This document shows, in pieces, positions 1 through 4,977 of a stretch of DNA of 10,621 nucleotides. The notes beneath the pieces were generated by a model that saw only the letters and a program-made list of their open reading frames with translations, searched no databases and was not told where the DNA came from. The DNA is from Acidimicrobiia bacterium (GTDB lineage Bacteria > Actinomycetota > Acidimicrobiia > Acidimicrobiales > AC-14), in assembly GCA_019244985.1 (NCBI GenBank), contig JAFASB010000307.1:1-10621 (forward strand), written 5' to 3'. The position numbers were made by a program, and so were the translations under genes. The number at the start of each line of letters is the position of its first letter. Position 1 is the first letter of the stretch.

Positions 1-481
1 CCTGGGCGAGCAGGCCGAGGACCTCGGTCTCCCGCGCCGTCAGCTCGGCTGCTGGACGGCTGTCGGCGCGTGCGCTCAGCACGACCTTCGCGGCCTTGGG
101 CGCGAGCGGCGCTTCCCCGCGGGCGGCCGCCTCGATCCCGCGGAGGAGCTCGTCGGGTTCGGCGTCCTTCAGGAGGTACCCGACGGCGCCGGCGTCGAGC
201 GCGTCGAGAATGCGCTCGCGGTCGGAGAAGGAGGTGAGAACGACAACGCGGGAGTCCGGCCGTTCCAAGAGCAGCCGCCGCGTGGCCTCGATGCCGTCGA
301 CCCGAGGCATCGACAGGTCCATGAGCACGACGTCGGGGTCGTGCTGGCCGGCCAGGGCGACCGCCTCCTCGCCGTCGGCCGCCGCTCCCACGACCTCGAA
401 GCCGTCGTTGCCATCCAGGAGCTCCTTGAGCCCGCGGCGCACGACGTCATGGTCGTCGGCAAGCAGGATCCGAATCGTCAT
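1..481 (-). CDS. NarL/FixJ-family response regulator, 3'-truncated by window edge
   Basis: The 160 complete residues visible here form a receiver domain (about residues 3-118) followed by the beginning of a LuxR/NarL helix-turn-helix (ELTARETEVLGLLAQ at about 146-160), where the window ends. The acidic pair D9/D10, phospho-acceptor D55 (in VLMDLSMPR), T83 and K105 are all in place, so the receiver should be phosphorylatable. By family knowledge this is a cytoplasmic DNA-binding transcription factor switched on by phosphotransfer. Its ATG overlaps the TGA of the upstream histidine kinase (ATGA, 481-478), and a good Shine-Dalgarno GAGGTG lies 5 nt before the ATG (minus strand, 492-487). The two are therefore almost certainly a cognate, translationally coupled pair. 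The regulon cannot be read from the sequence. The DNA-recognition helix lies outside the window. Confidence 0.95.
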   Translation of the reverse strand, partial: MTIRILLADDHDVVRRGLKELLDGNDGFEVVGAAADGEEAVALAGQHDPDVVLMDLSMPRVDGIEATRRLLLERPDSRVVVLTSFSDRERILDALDAGAVGYLLKDAEPDELLRGIEAAARGEAPLAPKAAKVVLSARADSRPAAELTARETEVLGLLAQ

Positions 482-1779
482 GCGGGCACCTCGGCCTCGA
501 GGCGCGTCCCAGTGCCGGGGGTCGACGTGACGACGAGCCGGCCGCCGGCGTCGGCGACCAGGCCGGTGAGGAGCGAGAGCCCGACGTGGCCCTCCTCCCG
601 ACGCTCGTCGAGGCGGTCGGCCGAGAACCCGAGGCCGTTGTCGGAGACGACGAGCCGCACGAGGCCGTTGTCCCTCACGAGCGACACATCGAGGCGCGTC
701 GCGCGCGCGTGAGCGGCCACGTTGCGCACTGCCTCGTGCGCCACGCGGTAGAGCAGCGTCTGGGTGTCAGCCGATCGGGCGGCGTCGTCGTCGATGTCGA
801 CGGTCGTCTCCATACCCTCGGCAGCGAGCGGTGCCAAGAGCTCGCCGACGGCGTTGTCCAGCCCCTCGTCGTGCAGGTTGGGCGGCGCGATGTCGATGAT
901 GAGACTGCGTAGGTCCCGCATGCTCTTGCGGGTGTCGGCCGCGGCCTGCCGCAACGCCGATCCCACCTCTGCACCGTTGGGCGCTTCCTCGGTGCGCTCG
1001 GCGGCGGCAGCCAACGAGTACGAGACGCCCGCGAGCGTCTGGACAACGCCGTCGTGCAGATCACGGGCGATCCGTCTGCGCTCGGCGTCCGATGCGTCGA
1101 TCGCCCGCTGGAGCAATCGCTCGCGTTCCTCCTGCCCCTGCCGCAACCCACGGGCCATCGACCACGCCAGTGGTACCTGAATCAGGAACAGCAGGAGCAG
1201 GCCGCCGAGCATGACCGGGACGAAGTTGCCCCAGATCTGGCGGCCGCTCTCGGCGATCGAGCTGTAGCGCAGATAGCTCTCGAACAGCAGCGGTTGCCCA
1301 CCGGCGGTGTGCACCGGGACGTAGACCTGGAGCAGCTTGCCGAACTGCCGCTCGAAGATGTTCTCGGCCTCGGTCAGGTCGCTCAGGTCCGCCGCCGGTT
1401 GTCCATCTTTGAGCGTCTCGGCCTCGTCGCTGCCGAGGCTGAAGGTCCTGCCTATGAGCCGAGGCTCGTCGGAGTAGACCACGCGCCCGCCGGGCGTCCA
1501 CAGCTTCACTCGCACGACCCGGTCCCCGATGATTCGCTGGCGGACGACGCTGTCGAGCTGCTGGGTCGCAACGGGGTCGCCAGCCAAGACCGCGTCACTC
1601 AGCAGGGGTTCGGCGACGGCATGGGCGTCGACGGTGGCGATGTCGCGCGCGTTGCGGATCGCCTCGGTCGTGGCGTTGTGGCGGACGACGTAGAACGTTC
1701 CCGCGGAGATGAGCACGACGGCCGCCAGCCCAGCGAGCACGAACTGGGTGACCGACGCCGCCACCGACTTCGTCTTCAT
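478..1779 (-). CDS. Membrane sensor histidine kinase, NarL-class (HisKA_3 + HATPase_c)
   Basis: A 433-aa two-component sensor kinase. An N-terminal membrane helix (about residues 11-33) and a second (about 186-208) bracket a roughly 150-residue extracytoplasmic sensor region that I cannot assign to a named family with confidence. The cytoplasmic part has the HisKA_3 dimerisation helix ERRRIARDLHDGVVQ with phospho-acceptor H242. An ATPase domain follows, with N-box HEAVRNVAAHA (about 348-358), G1 DNGLGF (about 380-385) and G2 GHVGLSLL (about 397-404). By family it autophosphorylates and passes phosphate to the overlapping response regulator. I chose the ATG at 1779, 13 nt after the stop of the PH-domain gene. 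An in-frame GTG at 1818 adds 13 residues, overlaps that gene by 26 nt and has an AGGTGA 9 nt upstream. However, the extra stretch includes T-ending codons (CGT, GTT, GCT, CTT) unlike the G/C-ending codons elsewhere, so I think it is not coding. Confidence 0.93.
   Translation of the reverse strand: MKTKSVAASVTQFVLAGLAAVVLISAGTFYVVRHNATTEAIRNARDIATVDAHAVAEPLLSDAVLAGDPVATQQLDSVVRQRIIGDRVVRVKLWTPGGRVVYSDEPRLIGRTFSLGSDEAETLKDGQPAADLSDLTEAENIFERQFGKLLQVYVPVHTAGGQPLLFESYLRYSSIAESGRQIWGNFVPVMLGGLLLLFLIQVPLAWSMARGLRQGQEERERLLQRAIDASDAERRRIARDLHDGVVQTLAGVSYSLAAAAERTEEAPNGAEVGSALRQAAADTRKSMRDLRSLIIDIAPPNLHDEGLDNAVGELLAPLAAEGMETTVDIDDDAARSADTQTLLYRVAHEAVRNVAAHARATRLDVSLVRDNGLVRLVVSDNGLGFSADRLDERREEGHVGLSLLTGLVADAGGRLVVTSTPGTGTRLEAEVPA
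487..492 (-). promoter_or_regulatory. Shine-Dalgarno of the response regulator
   Basis: GAGGTG on the minus strand sits 5 nt upstream of the regulator's ATG, inside the 3' end of the kinase gene. It is the clearest ribosome-binding site in the window and supports the start that overlaps the kinase stop. Genes that begin transcription units here mostly lack one. Confidence 0.6.
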
Positions 1780-1792
1780 CGCAAGAGCAACG

Positions 1793-2296
1793 TTACGGCT
1801 CGTCGTTGGCGACCGCACGGGACTGCATCACCTGCCGGTGGATCGCCTGCTGCACGCGAACCGGCCGCGGCACCATGCGGAGCACCTGCTGGCCTCGCTC
1901 GCCGCCGGACTCGACGAACAGGTCGCCGGCGCCGATCATCCGCTCGAACAGGCGCTGGCGGTAGGTGATGTCGTTGATGCGCTCGAGGGGGATCTCGCGG
2001 CCTCTCTTGACGAAGACGCCGGTCCGCACGACGAGGCGCTCGGTGGTGAGCACCATGTTGGTAGTACCCCAACGGGCGTAACGCCGGATGAAACGCACCA
2101 GCACCACGAGCACGAGAATCAGGCTGGCGATCAACACCGGATCGTGCGCGACGCCGGGGACGACGATCGACACGGTGACGGCCACCGCGAGGCTGAGCAC
2201 GAGCAGCGCTGTCGATCGGGCGAGCACCCACCAGTGCGGGCGCAGGTCGAGGACGACGACCTCGCCCTCGTCCAACAGCCGGCGGGGGAACGGCAC
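1793..2296 (-). CDS. Bacterial PH-domain (DUF304/bPH_2-like) membrane protein
   Basis: A 167-aa protein. It opens with MPFPRRLLDEGEVVVLDLRPHWW, an N-terminus I associate with actinobacterial bPH-domain membrane proteins. Two hydrophobic helices follow (about residues 29-46 and 53-70). A beta-rich domain comes next (about 74-158) with TNMVLTTERLVVRTGVF and a PLERINDITYRQRLFERMIGAGDLFVES stretch characteristic of DUF304/bPH_2. It should lie in the membrane with the PH-like fold in the cytoplasm. The molecular role of this family is unknown. The GTG at 2296 is chosen because it starts exactly at the conserved block and lies 11 nt after the lipoprotein stop. A longer frame back to 2467 only reads antiframe through the lipoprotein's Thr-repeat region, giving an Asp/His-rich low-complexity leader that I reject. 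It sits 13 nt before the kinase and probably shares its transcript. Confidence 0.85.
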   Translation of the reverse strand: MPFPRRLLDEGEVVVLDLRPHWWVLARSTALLVLSLAVAVTVSIVVPGVAHDPVLIASLILVLVVLVRFIRRYARWGTTNMVLTTERLVVRTGVFVKRGREIPLERINDITYRQRLFERMIGAGDLFVESGGERGQQVLRMVPRPVRVQQAIHRQVMQSRAVANDEP

Positions 2297-2307
2297 CGGC
2301 GGCTGGG

Positions 2308-3045
2308 CTAGTGCGACGTGGTTACGGGTGACGACGTCGGAGCCGCGGCCGTCGTCGTCGTGTGCGCCGTCGTCGTGGTGTGCGCCGTCGTCGTCGTGTG
2401 CGATGTCGTTGTCGTGCGCCCCGTGGTGCTCGTCGCGCCCGAGGACGTCGTCGAGGTCGCCGCGCACGCTGTGCTGCCGACCGAGCCGGCGATGTGGAAC
2501 GGCACGTGCTCGACATTCGACACCACGTTGAGACCGCTCCGGTCGGCCGCCACGGTCGCCGGCGCCGGGTCGTTCACGACGTAGGCGTCGAGGACGCTGT
2601 CGACGTCCACGCCGAACCGGGGCTGAGCGTTGACCCAGGTGGCCCAGATCTCACCGGAGCCGTCGGACTGCTGCGACACGCTGACGATCTGGAAGAGGCC
2701 GGCGATGTTGGCCTGCGGTCCACCGAGCGACGGCTCCGTCGTCGAGAGCGTGACAACCAGGTTCTGGTAGGCGGGGTTGCGGCCGGGCTGGCCGGGCTGT
2801 GCGGCCCGAATGGCGGCCTTGAGCAGGTTGGGATCCTTGGAGCGAATGGCGAGGTCGATCACGATGCCGTTGCCGCACACACCCTGCACGGAGTTCGATT
2901 CCGGCGAGTAGGCCTTGACCGTCACCTGGGTGGCCGCCGTCGAGCTGGTGGAGCTGCTGGCCGAGGTGTTCTTCTTCGAACCGCCGGACGAACAGGCCGC
3001 GAGCACGAGCCCGGCGACCACAGGGAGCACCACGAATCGCTTCAT
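2308..3045 (-). CDS. Secreted lipoprotein of unknown function with Thr/His-repeat tail
   Basis: A 245-aa predicted lipoprotein. The signal peptide has a lipobox LAAC, so C18 should be lipidated and the protein anchored outside the membrane. A Ser/Thr-rich linker (about 19-40) is followed by a compact domain (about 41-190) that I do not recognise. It has two mature-chain cysteines (C57, C194) that could form a disulfide. The C-terminal 50 residues are Thr-rich, with hexads TTTTSH, TTTTAH, TTTTAH and TTTTAA at 211-234. Such tails in actinobacteria are often O-glycosylated or wall-associated; here that is inference. The ATG at 3045 gives a textbook signal peptide, and TAGGAT lies 9 nt upstream. 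It heads the run lipoprotein, PH protein, kinase, regulator, so it may be an accessory envelope component of that sensory unit. No enzymatic motif is visible. Confidence 0.9.
   Translation of the reverse strand: MKRFVVLPVVAGLVLAACSSGGSKKNTSASSSTSSTAATQVTVKAYSPESNSVQGVCGNGIVIDLAIRSKDPNLLKAAIRAAQPGQPGRNPAYQNLVVTLSTTEPSLGGPQANIAGLFQIVSVSQQSDGSGEIWATWVNAQPRFGVDVDSVLDAYVVNDPAPATVAADRSGLNVVSNVEHVPFHIAGSVGSTACAATSTTSSGATSTTGRTTTTSHTTTTAHTTTTAHTTTTAAAPTSSPVTTSH
2344..2415 (-). repeat. 18-bp tandem repeat encoding TTTTxH hexads
   Basis: Four consecutive 18-bp units lie inside the lipoprotein gene. The units at 2362-2379 and 2380-2397 differ at one base, 2398-2415 differs at three from its neighbour, and 2344-2361 is the degenerate end. 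The unit length is a multiple of three, so copy-number change would lengthen or shorten the Thr/His tail without breaking the frame. Confidence 0.8.
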
Positions 3046-3054
3046 GGGAAACCA

Positions 3055-3060
3055 ATCCTA
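3055..3060 (-). promoter_or_regulatory. Putative -10 element of the lipoprotein operon
   Basis: TAGGAT on the minus strand fits the actinobacterial TANNNT -10 and ends 9 nt before the lipoprotein ATG, within the 34-nt gap after the deformylase stop. Transcription would begin at or within about 2 nt of the start codon, so the mRNA would be leaderless or nearly so. No convincing -35 is seen. This suggests the lipoprotein-to-regulator group is transcribed separately from the deformylase group. Confidence 0.4.
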
Positions 3061-3079
3061 GGACCCACGGCGTCGCGTC

Positions 3080-3580
3080 TTAGCGATACACCTTGCGCCG
3101 AAAGACAGACTCGTGCGACGAGACGCGGTCGAGAAAGAGGAGACCGTCGAGGTGGTCGAGCTCGTGCAGAAGGGCGCGCGCCTCGAAGGCGTCGGCCTCG
3201 ATGACGCGCTCGGCGCCCTCGACGGTCAGGCCCCGCACGACGACGGTTGTCGCCCGGGCAACGTCTCCGGTGAGGTCAGGCACGCTCATGCACCCCTCGC
3301 GCGCCACGACAGGGCCGTGGGCCAGCAGGACCTCGGGGTCGAAGAGCACGATCTCGCCGTGACATGAGCGCGCCTTCTTGTGCCCGGTGACGTCGACGGT
3401 GAAGGCGCGCAACCCGACGCCGATCTGGGTCGCGGCGATGCCGACGCACGCGGGCGACGCTCGCATGGTGTCGACCAGGTCGGCGGCGAGCTCTCGCGCC
3501 GCGGCGTCGATCCGGCCCACCGGCGCGGCCGGCTGCTTGAGCAAGTGGTCGGGGAGCCGGAGGACCGGCCTGACTGCCAC
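3080..3580 (-). CDS. def: Peptide deformylase
   Basis: A 166-aa metalloenzyme that removes the formyl group from N-formylmethionine of nascent proteins in the cytoplasm. All three family motifs are present: motif I as CVGIAATQIG (about 45-54, first Gly of the usual GxGxAAxQ replaced by Cys), motif II EGCMSVP (95-101, metal ligand C97, Met where Leu is most usual) and motif III HELDHLDG (139-146, ligands H139 and H143, catalytic E140). The GTG at 3580 is chosen because homology begins at VAVRPVLRLPDHLLK and it lies 10 nt after the ACT-gene stop. The upstream extension overlaps that gene out of frame. It is short for the family but complete. It is not next to fmt or priA as in the common def operon, so this may be a second deformylase copy; the genome would have to be checked. 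Confidence 0.92.
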   Translation of the reverse strand: MAVRPVLRLPDHLLKQPAAPVGRIDAAARELAADLVDTMRASPACVGIAATQIGVGLRAFTVDVTGHKKARSCHGEIVLFDPEVLLAHGPVVAREGCMSVPDLTGDVARATTVVVRGLTVEGAERVIEADAFEARALLHELDHLDGLLFLDRVSSHESVFRRKVYR

Positions 3581-3590
3581 GGGAAGACGG

Positions 3591-4127
3591 TTAGAGGATG
3601 TCTGCTTCTGAGGGATGGAGGCTGCACTCGACGCCGAGGTCGGCGGCAAGGTCGGCCAGGCTCGCCTGCAGCGCGACCGCATCATCCGGGGCGGGCAGCG
3701 TCACCTCCAGGATCATGGCGTACACGGGTCGGCTCGGGTCACCGATCACGCGCGTGCTGAGGTCGACGATGTTCACCGCGTTCGCCGCGAGCAACGACGC
3801 CACGCGATGGACGATCCCCGGCCGGTCGGCGCCGTACACCGACACCGTCCACGCGTCACCCTCCGGCGAGACCGGCACGTCGTCGTCGATGGCGCGCACG
3901 GCAACGACAAGGTCGAAATCCGCGGCCGGGCCGGCGAGCGCGTCCTCGAGGGTCTCCTGGGGCAGGCTGCCGGGCGCGGCGACGACGAGCATCATGGCGA
4001 AGTGCCCGCGCAGGATCGTCATTGACGTGTCCTCGAGATTGCACCCGTGCTCGAGGAAGACATCGGTGACTGCGGCGACGATGCCAGGGCGGTCGGCGCC
4101 GACGGCCGACACTGCGTAGTGGCTCAC
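3591..4127 (-). CDS. Two-ACT-domain regulatory protein (GcvR-like)
   Basis: A 178-aa protein made almost wholly of two tandem ACT domains (about 3-80 and 92-170). Each begins with a YxVSxxGADRPGIV-type first strand and turn: VSAVGADRPGIVAAV at about 6-20 and VSVYGADRPGIVHRV at about 95-109. ACT domains usually bind amino acids or mediate allosteric contacts. The tandem stand-alone arrangement resembles GcvR, the accessory repressor of the glycine-cleavage system, and related ACT regulators. No DNA-binding domain is present, so any gene control must be indirect. The GTG at 4127 is chosen because the ACT fold begins immediately after it and it lies 23 nt past the stop of the phosphatase gene. 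The upstream open frame is Arg-rich antiframe sequence over the phosphatase gene. The ligand cannot be deduced here. It is probably cotranscribed with its neighbours. Confidence 0.88.
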   Translation of the reverse strand: MSHYAVSAVGADRPGIVAAVTDVFLEHGCNLEDTSMTILRGHFAMMLVVAAPGSLPQETLEDALAGPAADFDLVVAVRAIDDDVPVSPEGDAWTVSVYGADRPGIVHRVASLLAANAVNIVDLSTRVIGDPSRPVYAMILEVTLPAPDDAVALQASLADLAADLGVECSLHPSEADIL

Positions 4128-4150
4128 GCCCGAGAAGTTAATGACAGGCG

Positions 4151-4723
4151 CTAGGCGAACAGCTCGAGCTGGCAGAGGCGCCCGACAGCGTCGTCCCAAG
4201 ACTGCAGGCGACGGGCGCGGTGCACGGCATCGTGGCGGTTGTAGGGACGGTCGAGCAGCCAGGACTCGCAGACGTCGGCCAAGAGCTCCGCCTCGCCGGG
4301 GTTGTCCTCGACGGTGGCGCGCACGCCGAGTTGCCGGGCCACCTCGGCTTTGGTGCCGAGCGCTGTGTGGTGAACGTCGTCGAGCGCCATGCCATGGTCG
4401 GCGAGCCAGTCGACGGTGACGTCCGCGAGGTGGGGGGGTCGGGCGGTTATGCCGACGATGCGCCATCCGGCAGCTCGCAGCGCAGCAACCCCGAACACAG
4501 CCCCGTCGGTGGGAAGGGCCTCGGAGTACAGGACGGGGTCACCGAAGGTCTCGTCGAGGAAGGCGTGGAAGGGTTCGCGGGGAAGGCCGAGATCGAGAAG
4601 GCGCAGGTCGTATCGCGTCCACGCCGAGGGGTGGGTGGCCACACCGAAGCGGCGGGCGATACGGGCGGCCACGGGCGGACCCAGGTCGCACAGCACGCCG
4701 TCGAGATCGAGACCACAGAGCAC
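4151..4723 (-). CDS. HAD-superfamily phosphatase, 5'(3')-nucleotidase (NT5C)-like
   Basis: A 190-aa soluble HAD-fold protein. Motif I is LDLDGVLCD (5-13), with nucleophile D6 and general acid D8. Motif II is GITARP (91-96, T93), K125 is the likely motif III lysine, and motif IV is VEDNPGEAELL (138-148, E139/D140). WLLDRPYNR (155-163) recalls the C-terminal signature of the NT5C/YorS-type 5'(3')-deoxyribonucleotidase group, so nucleotide monophosphate hydrolysis is the best guess; the substrate is not proven. The GTG at 4723 is selected because the fold begins there and a TATCCT hexamer stands 7 nt before it, a leaderless arrangement. The frame stays open to an upstream start at 4954, but those 77 residues look non-conserved and cross the structured spacer. 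It is the first gene of the phosphatase-ACT-deformylase run. Confidence 0.82.
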   Translation of the reverse strand: MLCGLDLDGVLCDLGPPVAARIARRFGVATHPSAWTRYDLRLLDLGLPREPFHAFLDETFGDPVLYSEALPTDGAVFGVAALRAAGWRIVGITARPPHLADVTVDWLADHGMALDDVHHTALGTKAEVARQLGVRATVEDNPGEAELLADVCESWLLDRPYNRHDAVHRARRLQSWDDAVGRLCQLELFA

Positions 4724-4730
4724 GATCCAA

Positions 4731-4736
4731 AGGATA
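4731..4736 (-). promoter_or_regulatory. Putative leaderless -10 of the HAD phosphatase gene
   Basis: TATCCT on the minus strand is followed by exactly 7 nt and the GTG at 4723, so the transcript would start at the start codon. It supports the short start. No clear -35 is present at 17-18 nt. Confidence 0.4.
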
Positions 4737-4817
4737 CAGACGGGGTGTGACACGAAGTCCTTGACGGATCCCTCCCCGTCGCCAAAGATGCAAGTGCACT
4801 GCTTCGCGCGGACCTCG

Positions 4818-4927
4818 GCGGAACGGCCCCAGGCCAATCCCCGGTGGTGCGCAAACGGATCGGTGCGGGCACGGCCCCGAGGAGACCGGACGGCATCCCG
4901 CCGGATGGCTACTCGGGGCCGTTCCGC
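4818..4927. repeat. 13-bp perfect inverted repeat (outer arms)
   Basis: GCGGAACGGCCCC at 4818-4830 is the exact reverse complement of 4915-4927. The right arm overlaps the right arm of the inner hairpin (4871-4922), so the two pairings exclude each other. The centre-to-centre distance is about 97 nt. Confidence 0.7.
4871..4922. repeat. 11-bp perfect inverted repeat with inner hairpin
   Basis: ACGGCCCCGAG at 4871-4881 pairs perfectly with CTCGGGGCCGT at 4912-4922. The 30-nt loop contains a second stem, CCGG-A-CGG against CCGCCGG, with a single bulged A. It could be a transcript structure, a cruciform, or a protein-binding site upstream of uvrD2. No U-tract follows on either strand, so it is not a standard terminator. 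Confidence 0.65.
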
Positions 4928-4964
4928 GTCTTCGGGGATCCGCGTTCTTGTCATACCCCGTCGT

Positions 4965-4970
4965 TACGGT
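4965..4970 (+). promoter_or_regulatory. Putative leaderless -10 of uvrD2
   Basis: TACGGT fits TANNNT and is separated from the ATG at 4978 by 7 nt. No Shine-Dalgarno lies before the ATG, which agrees with a leaderless transcript. No consensus -35 was found at 16-18 nt. Confidence 0.4.
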
Positions 4971-4977
4971 CGCATAG

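Larger units (their letters stand above)
4724..4977. other. Divergent intergenic spacer with structured centre
   Basis: A 254-nt gap between the divergent phosphatase gene and uvrD2. It carries a -10-like hexamer at each end and overlapping inverted repeats in the middle (4818-4927). An 8-bp palindrome AGTGCACT lies at 4793-4800. The minus-strand frame of the phosphatase stays open to 4954, but its translation looks non-coding. I see no tRNA, known riboswitch or clear LexA-type box. Confidence 0.6.

Noticed and set aside
1054..1968. 304-aa plus-strand open frame across the kinase and PH genes
   Set aside because: It is antisense to a kinase with all its motifs; the translation shows no family signature and no promoter or ribosome site precedes it.
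2344..2415. Tandem repeat considered as a CRISPR-like or intergenic regulatory array
   Set aside because: The units are contiguous without spacers, match the codon phase and encode a Thr-rich protein tail.
2297..2467. N-terminal extension of the PH-domain protein (Asp/His-rich leader)
   Set aside because: It is the antiframe reading of the lipoprotein's Thr/His repeat. A GTG exactly at the conserved MPFPRRLL block, just after the lipoprotein stop, is far more plausible.
4761..4789. Possible plus-strand promoter TTGACG with a 17-bp spacer and AAAGAT in the spacer
   Set aside because: The -10 is a poor match to TANNNT and no gene begins near it; it cannot be told from chance without TSS data.
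4724..4954. N-terminal extension of the HAD phosphatase to 4954
   Set aside because: The HAD fold begins at the GTG at 4723, where a -10 hexamer is also correctly spaced; the extension crosses the inverted repeats and has no HAD features.
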